The position numbers were made by a program, and so were the translations under genes. Source: JAFLBI01 sp964616465 (lineage in GTDB: Bacteria; Bacteroidota; Bacteroidia; Chitinophagales; Chitinophagaceae). From it: DNA of 64,000 bases. Positions within the stretch are counted from its first letter, which is position 1; each line of letters begins with the position of its first letter. Under the pieces are notes generated by a model. It saw only the letters and a list, made by a program, of their open reading frames with translations. It searched no databases and was not told the DNA's origin. The stretch spans positions 121,697-185,696 of the forward strand of contig CAZTTO010000005.1 in the NCBI GenBank assembly GCA_964616465.1. The letters are read 5' to 3'. Positions 7,421 to 17,181 of this stretch are shown one piece after another.

Positions 7421-10318
7421 ATGAGAAAATGGGCGATAATATGGTTCGCATTACTACTAGGTGCTTCGGCCTCTGCGCAGTTGCTTACTTGGTCGCCTGC
7501 ATTTATTCAAGAAAGCTCTACTCCAATTCAAATTACTGTTGATGCTAACTTCGGGAACCGAGGATTACAAAGTCATACAGGAAATGTATTTGTTCATATT
7601 GGAGTAATTACAACACTTAGTACAAGTTCCTCAGATTGGAAGTATGTACCCTTTACATGGGGCTCCTCGAATGCAGCGGCACAGTGCGTTTCATTAGGTA
7701 ATCAGCAATGGCGCTTCACAATCAATGGAGGATTACGCAGTTTTTTCAATATTACGAATGCGTCGGAAAGAATTCTTCGTATTTCTATTTTGTTTAGAGA
7801 TGGCGCTGGTAATTTGGTTCAAAGAAATGTTGATGGTTCAGATATGTACATCCCAGTGTACGAATCTGGATTAAGGGTAAGGGTCGATCAACCATTTCGA
7901 CAGCCAACATTCGCATTCAATACTTTGCACCCAGCAACTCGACAAGTGGGAGACGTTGTAAATATTAAAGCAAATGCAAGTGAGTCATCTAGTCTTCAAA
8001 TTTCATTTAATGGAACAAATGTTGGAACTGCTACCAACGCTACAACGGTAACAGCAAATCCAACAATTGCAACGTCGGGAACACAAACTATTATTGCTAC
8101 TGCAACCAGTGGCAGTACAACAACAAGAGATACAGTTCAATTCTTTATTGCGCCTACTGTTAATGTTGCACCACTACCAGCAGGGGTTGTTGATGGAATT
8201 AATTATGAACCGGGAGATACTTCAGTAACTTTGGTACTTTTTGCGCCATTAAAAAACTCTATTTCAGTTGTAGGTGATTTCAATGACTGGACAGAAACGG
8301 TTCGTCATCAAATGAACAGAACGCCAGATGGCAATAGATTTTGGGTGCGCGTAACTGGATTGACTCCTGGAATTGAATATGCCTATCAGTATATTATTGA
8401 CGGAACTTTGAGGGTTGCAGATTATAATACACATAAAGTATTAGATCCTTGGAATGATCAATTTATTCCAGCTACCAATTATCCCAATCTCAAGCCTTAT
8501 CCAACAGGAAAAGCAACTGGAATTGTTAGTATTTTACAAACAAGAAGACCTGTTTATAATTGGACTGTTACCAATTTCAACAAGCCTGATAAGAGAAATT
8601 TAGTTCAATACGAGTTATTAGTTCGTGACTTTATAGCTACTCAAAACTGGAATACCCTGGTAGATACACTTAACTATTTACAACGCTTGGGTGTGAATGC
8701 CATTCATGTGATGCCATTCAATGAATTTGAAGGTAATAATAGCTGGGGATATAATCCATCTTTCTATTTCGCACCAGATAAAATGTATGGCACTTCCGCC
8801 ATGTTAAAAAGATTTATTGATACTTGCCATGCTCGTGGTATTGCTGTTATCATGGATATGGTCTTAAACCATTCCTTCGGTCAATCGCCTATGGTACAAA
8901 TGTATTGGGATGCAGCAAATAATAAGCCTGCCACTAATAGCCCATGGTTCAATCCCGATGCTCGTCACCCTTTCAATGTGGGGTACGATTTCAATCATAG
9001 TACTCAAGCAACACGCGATTTTGTAAATAGGGTGGTACGTCATTGGTTAGTTGAATACAAAATAGATGGTTTTAGATGGGATCTTTCAAAGGGATTCACT
9101 CAGGTTAACAATCCAACAGACGTTGGTGCATGGAATAGAAGGGATACGTCTAGAATTAATTTGTGGAGAAGAATTTATGATACCATGCAGGCAATAGCTC
9201 CTAATAGTTATTGCATTTTAGAGCATTTTGCAGATAATGATGAAGAAACTGAGTTGGCTAACTATGGTATGTTGTTGTGGGGAAATTTGAACCATAGTTT
9301 TCGTGAAGCCGTAAAGGCAAATAATGTAGGTGATGGAAACTTTGAATGGGGATTACATACAAGAAGAGGTTGGTCAAGCCCTCATTTGATAACATACATG
9401 GAAAGTCACGATGAAGAGCGTGTAATTTTTGATGCTGTTCAGAACGGTAATAATTCAAATGCTGGTCATAATGTTCGTAGTTTAAATGTGGCATTATCGA
9501 GGTTTGGAGCTGCAACTGCTTTTTGGGCTGTAATGCCTGGACCAAAGTTGTTATGGCAATTTGGTGAATTGGGATATGATCTTTCAATTAACCGTTGTGA
9601 AGATGGTACTATCAACAATAATTGCAGAACCAATCCTAAGCCTGCTAGATGGGATTATCAACAAATAGCTGCAAGAGCTGCGTTATACAATGTGTATGCT
9701 CAAATGATTAAGCTAAGGATGAATCCAAGGTACGCTCCAACGTTTATGATGAGTATTCCTGGAAGCACAGTTTCGCATAGTTTGAATGGTGCGGTAAAGT
9801 GGTTGTCGGTTAATAGTGATTCATTGAGGGTAATGGTAGTAGGAAACTTTGGTCTTACTTCTGCTGCACCCAATATTACATTCCCAACTGCTGGCACATG
9901 GTTTAATTATTTAGAGGAAGGAACCCTAAGTACAACTGGTTCTCCTCAAGCATTATCATTAGCACCTGGACAAGTATTGGTGTATACAGATAAGAATGCA
10001 AGGCAAACCATCACAACAGCATTACCTACTGTAAGACCTGTTGCTTTAGAGATGCCTATACAATTGTATCCCAATCCTGCTCGTAGTCAGGTTGTGATTG
10101 AATATGAAATGAAAGAATCTGCTCAAATACAAATACAATTATTGGATATGCAAGGCCAGCTACTTGCCAACATGTTCTCTGGATTTAGAGTACGTGGTGT
10201 GCATCGTTTAATTGCTGGACAAGAAGTGTTGCACAAAGTATCTAATGGTGGTATGTATTTAGTAAGATTTGTAAGTCAGGGCAAACAGAGAACAGAGAAG
10301 TTGATGATAAATAGATAA
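7421..10318 (+). CDS. Secreted GH13 alpha-amylase family enzyme with T9SS sorting domain
   Basis: Hydrolyses or remodels alpha-glucans outside the cell. Order of parts in the 965-residue protein: signal peptide (MRKWAIIW... to ASAQ), two beta-sandwich modules, a CBM48/E-set module (FAPLKNSISVVGDFNDW), the GH13 barrel, a C-terminal beta domain, and a T9SS type A sorting domain (from LYPNPARSQVV to KLMINR). The four GH13 blocks are present: VIMDMVLNH, DGFRWDLSKG with nucleophile Asp554, LEHFAD with acid/base Glu601, and ESHDEER with Asp664. The ATG at 7421 starts the signal peptide; an in-frame TTG lies 12 nt upstream. It precedes SusC/SusD in a starch-type locus and follows two palindromic operators. 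The exact specificity (amylase, pullulanase or branching activity) is not resolved. Confidence 0.93.
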   Translation: MRKWAIIWFALLLGASASAQLLTWSPAFIQESSTPIQITVDANFGNRGLQSHTGNVFVHIGVITTLSTSSSDWKYVPFTWGSSNAAAQCVSLGNQQWRFTINGGLRSFFNITNASERILRISILFRDGAGNLVQRNVDGSDMYIPVYESGLRVRVDQPFRQPTFAFNTLHPATRQVGDVVNIKANASESSSLQISFNGTNVGTATNATTVTANPTIATSGTQTIIATATSGSTTTRDTVQFFIAPTVNVAPLPAGVVDGINYEPGDTSVTLVLFAPLKNSISVVGDFNDWTETVRHQMNRTPDGNRFWVRVTGLTPGIEYAYQYIIDGTLRVADYNTHKVLDPWNDQFIPATNYPNLKPYPTGKATGIVSILQTRRPVYNWTVTNFNKPDKRNLVQYELLVRDFIATQNWNTLVDTLNYLQRLGVNAIHVMPFNEFEGNNSWGYNPSFYFAPDKMYGTSAMLKRFIDTCHARGIAVIMDMVLNHSFGQSPMVQMYWDAANNKPATNSPWFNPDARHPFNVGYDFNHSTQATRDFVNRVVRHWLVEYKIDGFRWDLSKGFTQVNNPTDVGAWNRRDTSRINLWRRIYDTMQAIAPNSYCILEHFADNDEETELANYGMLLWGNLNHSFREAVKANNVGDGNFEWGLHTRRGWSSPHLITYMESHDEERVIFDAVQNGNNSNAGHNVRSLNVALSRFGAATAFWAVMPGPKLLWQFGELGYDLSINRCEDGTINNNCRTNPKPARWDYQQIAARAALYNVYAQMIKLRMNPRYAPTFMMSIPGSTVSHSLNGAVKWLSVNSDSLRVMVVGNFGLTSAAPNITFPTAGTWFNYLEEGTLSTTGSPQALSLAPGQVLVYTDKNARQTITTALPTVRPVALEMPIQLYPNPARSQVVIEYEMKESAQIQIQLLDMQGQLLANMFSGFRVRGVHRLIAGQEVLHKVSNGGMYLVRFVSQGKQRTEKLMINR

Positions 10319-10458
10319 AATGATGCAGCAAAGAAAGAGTGCGTATTGTCTATTTAAACGTGAGCCGCTTGCCATGCTTGTAGAAGAAAAACAAAACCCT
10401 AGGATCTAAACAATCAACATAAACAAACAATTTGCTCACCATTAGTAAAACTTCGATT

Positions 10459-13425
10459 ATGAACTTTAAACGACTGCTTGGCGCATTAACCGCAGTGATG
10501 CTGTTTTTGGTTACGACCGTTTTTGCCCAAGACAAAGTGGTTACTGGTAAAGTAACCAGCTCCAAAGATGGAAGTCCTGTAATAGGCGCTTCTGTAACGG
10601 TGAAGGGTGGCAAGGGTGGAACTGCAACAGGTCCTGACGGTAGCTTTTCGCTTCGTGTTCCTGCTACAGCAACAACCCTAGTAATCACTTCCGTAGGTTA
10701 TGAATCCAAAGAAGTACCTGTAGGTGCTGGGTCTTTGGATATTGAATTAAAAGAAACCAATGCTGCACTTTCTGAAGTAGTAGTAATTGGTTATGGTACA
10801 CAGCGCAAAAAGGATGTAACAGGTGCTGCTGTATCAATTACTTCAAAGGACTTTGTTAAGGGTCCAATTGTATCACCAGAACAGTTGATCAACGGTAAAG
10901 TTGCGGGTGTTCAAATTACTCCAGGCGGAGGTGCACCAGGGTCGGGATCTCGTATCTTAATCCGCGGTGGTTCATCATTAGCTGCCTCTAACAACCCATT
11001 GATTGTAATTGATGGAGTTCCAGTAGATGAATCTGGAGTAGCAGGTTCTGCAAATCCATTGAGCTTAATTAACCCGAACGATATTGAGACTTTTAACGTG
11101 TTAAAGGATGCATCTGCTGCTGCCATTTATGGTTCAAGAGCATCGAATGGTGTAATTATCATTACAACTAAAAAAGGAAAAAGCGGTAAACCTCAGTTTA
11201 GCTTTAGTACGCAATTAGCAGCTTCTGTAGTTGCAAATAAAGTAGATGTAATGAATGCAGACGACTTCCGCAGTTTTGTTAGACAAAATGGAAATGCAAA
11301 CCAAATTGCACTTCTAGGAAATGCAAATACTGACTGGCAAGATGAGATTTATCGTACCGCTATTATGACCGATAATAACTTGAGTGTAAGTGGTTCTTTG
11401 AAATCATTGAATATGCCATATCGCATATCATTGGGTTATTTGAATCAAGATGGTGTTTTAAAGACAGATAATTTACAGCGTACAACTTTGGCTGTTAATT
11501 TAAGCCCAAGCTTTTTAAATAATCACTTGAAAGTTAACCTTAATTTAAAGGGTGCCATGACTAATACGCGCTTTGCAAACCAAGGTGCAATTGGTTCGGC
11601 TGTAGCATTTGACCCAACTCAACCTGTTCTTTCGGGTAATAATCGTTTTGGTGGATACAGAGAATGGTTATTGGGTAACCAGCCAAACCAACTTTCGACA
11701 AGAAACCCTGTGGGTTTATTAATGTTACGTGATGATCGTAGTGAAGTGATGCGTAGTATTGGTAATGTTCAGTTTGATTATAAGTTTCATTTCTTGCCTG
11801 AGCTAAGAGCTAACTTGAATTTAGGTTATGATATTGCTCGTGGTAAAGGAACTATTTTTGTTCCAGACAGTGCTGCTCAGGCGTATCAGCGTGGTGGTGT
11901 TAATAACCAATACAACCAGAATAACACCAACACTGTTACTGATTTCTACTTGAACTATACCAAAAACCTACGCGGTATTAAAAGTAAGATTGATTTAACT
12001 GCTGGTTATTCATTCCAACATTTCAGAGTTTTATCTGATACATTCCCTGACAGAAGAGCTAATGGAACACCGGTTGCATTTGCAGGTCGTTTAAACGAAC
12101 CTGGACAAAACTCTTTGATGTCTTATTGGGCTCGTTTGATTTATACATTTAATGAGAAGTATATTTTAACTGCAACAGTGCGTCAAGATGGATCTACTCG
12201 CTTTGGATTGAAAGGTGATCCTGCTCGTTGGGGTACTTTCCCATCATTGGCTGCTGCATGGAGAATTAGTGAAGAAGATTTCTTGAAGAATTCTAAAGTT
12301 GTAAATGACTTAAAGTTAAGAGCTGCTTATGGTGTGAATGGTAACCAAGCAATTTTTGGTAGTTTTCCATTCTTACCAATTTATGCGATTAGTAACGCTA
12401 CTGCACAATACCAATTTGGTAACCAATTCTTCCAAATGTTCCGTCCAGGTGCATACGATCCAAACATTAAGTGGGAAGAATTACGTAGCTGGAATGTGGG
12501 TCTTGACTTCAGTTTGTACGATAATAGAATCAGCGGTTCGGTTGAATATTTCTTCAAACAGAATGTTGATTTGTTGAATACAATTCCTATTCCTGCTGGT
12601 ACCAATTTCAGCAATCAGTTAACAACCAACGTTGGTCAACTAGACACAAGAGGTTTTGAATTTACGTTGAATACTGTTCCAGTTAAAACAAAAAATGTTG
12701 TTTGGGATTTAGGATTCAATCTTACTTTTTTGGGTAACGAAATCAAACAACTTACTCGCTTTACAGATCCTAACTTCTTAGGTGTTCAGTTTGGTGGAGT
12801 AGCTGGTGGTACTGGTAACACAGCATTAATCAATACAGTTGGATTCCGTCCAAATACATTCTTTGTACACCGTCAGGTATATGACAGAGATGGTCGTGCA
12901 ATTGAAAACATGTTGGAGGATAGAAATCGTGATGGTATTATCAATGAGCGTGACAGATATCGTTTCAGATCTGCTGAACCAGATGCCATTGTTGGTATCA
13001 CATCTAACGTAAGTTGGGGCAAATGGAGTGCAGGTTTTGTAATGCGTGGTTTGATTGGCAACTATATGTTTAATAATGTGGCTGCTAGTAGAAGCACTTC
13101 TTTCACAGTATTTGATCCAAACGGATTTTTAACCAATGCTTTGTATAATATCAGAAATACAGGTTTCACAACCAATACAGTAGAACAATTGTTATCAGAT
13201 TATTGGATTGAGAATGCATCTTTCCTAAGAATGGATAACATTAACTTGGCATATAATGCAGGTAAGGTTGGAAAGAATATGAACCTTCGTATTACTGCAA
13301 ACGTTCAGAATGCATTCATCATCACTAAATACAGTGGTATTGATCCTGAAATTGCTGGTGGTATTGATAATAACCTTTACCCACGTCCAAGAATGTTCGT
13401 GTTGGGAGTAAATCTTGATTTCTAA
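10459..13425 (+). CDS. susC: SusC/RagA-type TonB-dependent outer membrane transporter
   Basis: Imports oligosaccharides through the outer membrane using TonB energy. The 988-residue protein has a signal peptide ending at VFAQ, a carboxypeptidase-regulatory-like domain (VVTGKVTSSKDGSPVIGASV), a TonB-box/plug region (LSEVVVIGYGTQRKKDVTGA) and a long beta-barrel ending in aromatic Phe (NLDF). There is no N-terminal STN domain, so signalling to an anti-sigma factor is not expected. The ATG 10459 opens the signal peptide; an upstream in-frame TTG at 10432 is rejected. SusD follows 19 nt later. The adjacent GH13 enzyme and SusE/F-like lipoproteins suggest alpha-glucan as substrate (inference). Confidence 0.95.
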   Translation: MNFKRLLGALTAVMLFLVTTVFAQDKVVTGKVTSSKDGSPVIGASVTVKGGKGGTATGPDGSFSLRVPATATTLVITSVGYESKEVPVGAGSLDIELKETNAALSEVVVIGYGTQRKKDVTGAAVSITSKDFVKGPIVSPEQLINGKVAGVQITPGGGAPGSGSRILIRGGSSLAASNNPLIVIDGVPVDESGVAGSANPLSLINPNDIETFNVLKDASAAAIYGSRASNGVIIITTKKGKSGKPQFSFSTQLAASVVANKVDVMNADDFRSFVRQNGNANQIALLGNANTDWQDEIYRTAIMTDNNLSVSGSLKSLNMPYRISLGYLNQDGVLKTDNLQRTTLAVNLSPSFLNNHLKVNLNLKGAMTNTRFANQGAIGSAVAFDPTQPVLSGNNRFGGYREWLLGNQPNQLSTRNPVGLLMLRDDRSEVMRSIGNVQFDYKFHFLPELRANLNLGYDIARGKGTIFVPDSAAQAYQRGGVNNQYNQNNTNTVTDFYLNYTKNLRGIKSKIDLTAGYSFQHFRVLSDTFPDRRANGTPVAFAGRLNEPGQNSLMSYWARLIYTFNEKYILTATVRQDGSTRFGLKGDPARWGTFPSLAAAWRISEEDFLKNSKVVNDLKLRAAYGVNGNQAIFGSFPFLPIYAISNATAQYQFGNQFFQMFRPGAYDPNIKWEELRSWNVGLDFSLYDNRISGSVEYFFKQNVDLLNTIPIPAGTNFSNQLTTNVGQLDTRGFEFTLNTVPVKTKNVVWDLGFNLTFLGNEIKQLTRFTDPNFLGVQFGGVAGGTGNTALINTVGFRPNTFFVHRQVYDRDGRAIENMLEDRNRDGIINERDRYRFRSAEPDAIVGITSNVSWGKWSAGFVMRGLIGNYMFNNVAASRSTSFTVFDPNGFLTNALYNIRNTGFTTNTVEQLLSDYWIENASFLRMDNINLAYNAGKVGKNMNLRITANVQNAFIITKYSGIDPEIAGGIDNNLYPRPRMFVLGVNLDF

Positions 13426-13444
13426 TTATTAAATTTTAAGAGCT

Positions 13445-15028
13445 ATGAAGCGATTAACCATACAAATGATGACCTTGGCACTGGTACTAGTACTGGGGTT
13501 AGCATCCTGTAAAAAATGGGATATCAAGCCAGAAGTTGATGTAACTTCTGAGACTGTTTATTCCTCAGTAACAGGATACAAGCAAGTGCTTGCAAAAGTC
13601 TATGGATCTTTTGCACTTACTGGAAATGCTGGTCCTGACGGACAGGGCGATGTACAAGGTATTGATGAAGGTACATCTGATTTCTTAAGACTATTTTGGA
13701 AAGCGCAAGTGCTTTCTACCGATGAAGCTGTGGTAGGTTGGGGTGACCCAGGTATACGCGACTTCCATAACATGAACTGGACTGTTACTAATCCAATGTT
13801 AACTGGGTTGTATTATCGTCTTGCTTATTCTATTACATTGAGCAACGAATTCATTCGTGAGTCTGCTCCTGATAGATTATCGCGCAGAGGTATTACTGGT
13901 AACGATGCAGCCACTGTTGCAACCTTCCGTGCGGAAGCACGTTTTATGCGCGCCTATGCTTATTGGGCAGCAATGGATTTATACGGAAGTTTTCCTTTCA
14001 CCGATGAAAATACTCCATTGGGTTCTACACCTCCTCCTATGAGAACGAGAGCTCAGTTGTATGCTTTTATTGAAGCAGAATTGAAAGCCATTGAACCAGC
14101 GTTAGCAAATGCAAGAACCAATGAATATGGTCGTGCTGATAAAGCAGCGGCTTGGGCATTGTTGGCTCGTTTGTACTTGAATGCAGGTGTTTATACTGGT
14201 ACGCCGAATTTTAACGAAGCAGCTACGCAAGCAAGAAGAGTCATTGATGCTGGTTATTCATTAATTGGTGACTATAGACATTTGATGCTCGCTGATAACA
14301 ACTTAAACACAAGTGAGTTTATCTTAACATTAAACTATGATGGAGAAAGAACACGTAACTGGGGTGGTACAACATTCTTAACCCACGCTTCAGTAGGTGG
14401 TGCAATGAACGCGTCTTTGTCTGGAATTAATGGTGGTTGGGGTGGTATTCGCACAACCCGCAGAATTCCTGAATTGTTCCCTGATTTCACGGGTGCAGCA
14501 GATAGAAGAGCACAATTCTTCCAGCAAAACCTCGATATTAATAATATTGCTGAATTTGGTGATGGCTTTGCAATTACCAAATATCGTAATGTTAATAGAG
14601 CAGGTGTTCGTCCAGCTAATTTTGTAAACTGGGTAGATATTGATTTTCCAATCTTCCGTTTAGCAGAAATGCATTTGATTTACGCTGAAGCTGTATTAAG
14701 AGGTGCAACAACAGGTACTTCAGCCCAAGCACTAACTTACATGAATGCTTTACGTCAACGTGCTTACGGGAATACAAACGGTAATATTGGGCCTTCACAA
14801 TTGAACTTAGATTTTATCATTGATGAAAGAGCAAGGGAATTATATTGGGAGGGTCACCGTCGTACCGACTTGATTCGTTTCAATAGATTTACTGAATCTA
14901 CTTATCTATGGCCATGGAAAGGTGGTGTTCCTTCTGGTACAGGTGTTCCTGCTTTCAGAAGATTGTATCCAATACCATCATCTGATTTAACAACCAATCC
15001 AAACCTGGTGCAAAATCCGGGCTATTAA
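13445..15028 (+). CDS. susD: SusD/RagB family nutrient-binding lipoprotein
   Basis: The surface lid of the SusCD transporter, which captures the glycan and delivers it to SusC. The 527-residue protein has a lipoprotein signal with lipobox LASC at Cys22. It has the TPR-like helical core (FRAEARFMRAYAYWAAMDLYGSFPF, a hallmark SusD block) and the C-terminal signature FIIDERARELYWEGHRRTDLIRFNRF. The C-terminal IPSSDLTTNPNLVQNPGY ending is also typical. The gene lies 19 nt after SusC and 22 nt before the SusE-like gene, in one transcription unit. Confidence 0.96.
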   Translation: MKRLTIQMMTLALVLVLGLASCKKWDIKPEVDVTSETVYSSVTGYKQVLAKVYGSFALTGNAGPDGQGDVQGIDEGTSDFLRLFWKAQVLSTDEAVVGWGDPGIRDFHNMNWTVTNPMLTGLYYRLAYSITLSNEFIRESAPDRLSRRGITGNDAATVATFRAEARFMRAYAYWAAMDLYGSFPFTDENTPLGSTPPPMRTRAQLYAFIEAELKAIEPALANARTNEYGRADKAAAWALLARLYLNAGVYTGTPNFNEAATQARRVIDAGYSLIGDYRHLMLADNNLNTSEFILTLNYDGERTRNWGGTTFLTHASVGGAMNASLSGINGGWGGIRTTRRIPELFPDFTGAADRRAQFFQQNLDINNIAEFGDGFAITKYRNVNRAGVRPANFVNWVDIDFPIFRLAEMHLIYAEAVLRGATTGTSAQALTYMNALRQRAYGNTNGNIGPSQLNLDFIIDERARELYWEGHRRTDLIRFNRFTESTYLWPWKGGVPSGTGVPAFRRLYPIPSSDLTTNPNLVQNPGY

Positions 15029-15050
15029 TTCAAAATAAAACTTGCGTATT

Positions 15051-15887
15051 ATGAAACCAACTTTCAAATCGTTTGCATCCGGATTATTGGGCCTGGTAGT
15101 GTTGGTCCTAACCGGTTGTGAGAAAAACGACACAAGGGTAGTTTTTGAAGGTGGTACGGCTCCGATACTTTCGGCTACTACTACTGCAGTTCGTTTAACG
15201 CCTGCTACAGAGGAATCTGTTGCCATTCGTTTCAGATGGACCAACCCTGATTACAGATTAAACACTGGTATAAGTACAGCTGATGTTGTGTACACACTAG
15301 AGTTAGATACTTTGGGTGGTAACTTCAGCAGTGCTCGTCGCTTTCAAACCACCTTACAAGGAAATTTAGATCGCTTATTTACTGAGCGTGAGCTAAATGG
15401 AATTTTAGGGAATGATATGCGACTTACTTTTGGTCGTACCTTCACTATTCAAGCTCGTGTAACAGCGAACTTGAATAACAATCCATCTGCTGCCAGATTG
15501 CGTTCAAATGTGATTAATTTCACAGCAACTCCATTTGCGCCTCCGCCAAAAGTTCCTACTCCTACAACTGAACAATTATTTATTGTAGGTAATGCTACTC
15601 CTGGTGGTTGGAATAATCCTGTTCCTACTCCTTCTCAACAATTAACAAGAGTATCTCCAACATTGTATCAAATTACTTTACCATTAACTGGCGGTGGTTC
15701 ATATTTGATTTTGCCAACCAATGGTCAGTGGGCTAAGTATGGTACAATAGGCGGAAATAACACCAATGATCCATTTGGAGGTGAGTTTCGTCAGGAAGGT
15801 GGTGACTTTTTAGCACCACCAACAAGTGGAACTCATAGATTAACTTTTGATTTCCAAACCGGTACGTTTACCGTGGTAAGACTTTAA
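15051..15887 (+). CDS. SusE-like outer membrane lipoprotein with one starch-binding module
   Basis: A 278-residue lipoprotein (lipobox LTGC). It starts with a SusE-type Ig-like domain (TAPILSATTTAVRLTPA...FRWTNPDY) and ends with one binding module opened by LFIVGNATPGGWNNPVPTP. The same module occurs twice in the next gene. In the Bacteroides Sus system SusE and SusF hold starch at the cell surface with such modules. I chose ATG 15051 (MKPTF) over the in-frame TTG at 15042. It follows susD by 22 nt and precedes the SusF-like gene by 17 nt. Confidence 0.85.
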   Translation: MKPTFKSFASGLLGLVVLVLTGCEKNDTRVVFEGGTAPILSATTTAVRLTPATEESVAIRFRWTNPDYRLNTGISTADVVYTLELDTLGGNFSSARRFQTTLQGNLDRLFTERELNGILGNDMRLTFGRTFTIQARVTANLNNNPSAARLRSNVINFTATPFAPPPKVPTPTTEQLFIVGNATPGGWNNPVPTPSQQLTRVSPTLYQITLPLTGGGSYLILPTNGQWAKYGTIGGNNTNDPFGGEFRQEGGDFLAPPTSGTHRLTFDFQTGTFTVVRL

Positions 15888-15904
15888 TCATTTAAAAATT
15901 GGAA

Positions 15905-17092
15905 ATGATGAAAAAAATCCAACAATTCGGGCTGCTCCTCTTAGCTTCTGTAATGATGCTAATGACTGCTTGTGTAAAGAATATAGAAGGTGGGAATGTA
16001 TTGCCCAACTTCGTAGACGGAAACGCTCCGGTATTATCAATTACTTCAACCACGTTTGCACCAGCCGCTGCTGATAGCAACAATTCAGTGTTGACGTTAA
16101 ATTGGACAAATCCCCGTTACTCAGTAGACCCTGCAACAGTTAGATTTGTTGTTCAGGTTGATACAATCAACGGTAACTTCTTCCGTAATCCGGTTGAATT
16201 TACAGTAACAGGAGTAAACAGTTTGCGTTGGTTGAACAAAGAGTTTAATAACCTGCTTTTATCTTTTGGTTTGCCATTTAATGTGGCTCGAGCAATTGAT
16301 ATTAGAGTGATTTCTTCTCATGGTAACAACAATGAAAGACTCATTTCGAATGTAATTCGTGTTGCTGCTACACCTTATCGTATTCCTCCTCGTATTCCAT
16401 TACCAACAAGTGGACGTGTTTTCATCGTTGGTGATGCTACTGATGGTGGATGGAATAATCCAGTTCCTACACCTTCTCAGGAATTAGCAAGAATAGATGA
16501 AACTACTTGGGGTGGTGTATTTAATTTGAAAGGTGGAAGCTATTTGCTTTTACCTATTAACGGAAGCTGGGATCAGAAATATGCACTTACCAATGGAAGT
16601 GCCCCTGGTATTGCTAACGGTGGTTCATTTGCTTATTATGCGCCAGGTGTAGGCGGTGGGGATAATTTCCCAAGTCCAACTACGACGCCAGGTTTGTATC
16701 GCATACGTATGGATTTCCAAGCGGGTACATTTAGTGTAACTCCATTTGCTGAACAGCATGGATTACCAACAAATTTGTTTATTGTGGGTGGTGCAACTCC
16801 TGGAGGATGGAATAACCCTGTTCCTACTCCGGCTCAACAATTTACTCGTTTGAATTCAGCTGAATTCCAGATTGCTTCACTGCGCTTAACAGCTGGTGAG
16901 AAATACCTTTTCTTGCCAACCAATGGTGACTGGAGTCGCAAATTTGGTGCTGTGAATGGTGCTGCACCAAATATTGGATTAGGTGGCCCTATGGCTCCAG
17001 AAGGTGCTGATATGCCAGCTCCTGCAACTACAGGTAATTATCGTATAACTGTGAATTTCTTCACATATCGTTATACTTTGACTGCGCTGTAA
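15905..17092 (+). CDS. SusF-like outer membrane lipoprotein with two starch-binding modules
   Basis: About 396 residues. It has a lipoprotein signal (lipobox MTAC), a SusE/F N-terminal Ig-like domain (NAPVLSITSTTFAPA...LNWTNPRY) and two tandem binding modules. Module 1 begins with VFIVGDATDGGWNNPVPTP and module 2 with LFIVGGATPGGWNNPVPTP. Both share the stem sequence of the single module in the upstream SusE-like protein, showing duplication within the locus. Tryptophans in GGWNN and in NGSWD/NGDWS are candidate sugar-stacking residues. The start is ATG 15905 or 15908. It is the last gene of the Sus-like operon; a strong terminator follows 20 nt after the stop. Confidence 0.83.
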   Translation: MMKKIQQFGLLLLASVMMLMTACVKNIEGGNVLPNFVDGNAPVLSITSTTFAPAAADSNNSVLTLNWTNPRYSVDPATVRFVVQVDTINGNFFRNPVEFTVTGVNSLRWLNKEFNNLLLSFGLPFNVARAIDIRVISSHGNNNERLISNVIRVAATPYRIPPRIPLPTSGRVFIVGDATDGGWNNPVPTPSQELARIDETTWGGVFNLKGGSYLLLPINGSWDQKYALTNGSAPGIANGGSFAYYAPGVGGGDNFPSPTTTPGLYRIRMDFQAGTFSVTPFAEQHGLPTNLFIVGGATPGGWNNPVPTPAQQFTRLNSAEFQIASLRLTAGEKYLFLPTNGDWSRKFGAVNGAAPNIGLGGPMAPEGADMPAPATTGNYRITVNFFTYRYTLTAL

Positions 17093-17112
17093 GTATAACT
17101 TACGTATTATTC

Positions 17113-17143
17113 AAACTCCGAAGGTAACTTCGGAGTTTTTTTT
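17113..17143 (+). terminator. Terminator of the Sus-like operon
   Basis: AAACTCCGAAG and CTTCGGAGTTT form an 11-bp perfect stem around GTAA, running into a tract of eight T. Confidence 0.9.
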
Positions 17144-17181
17144 GCCCTGAATTCAAGTACTTTTACAGATAATTTAATGGT

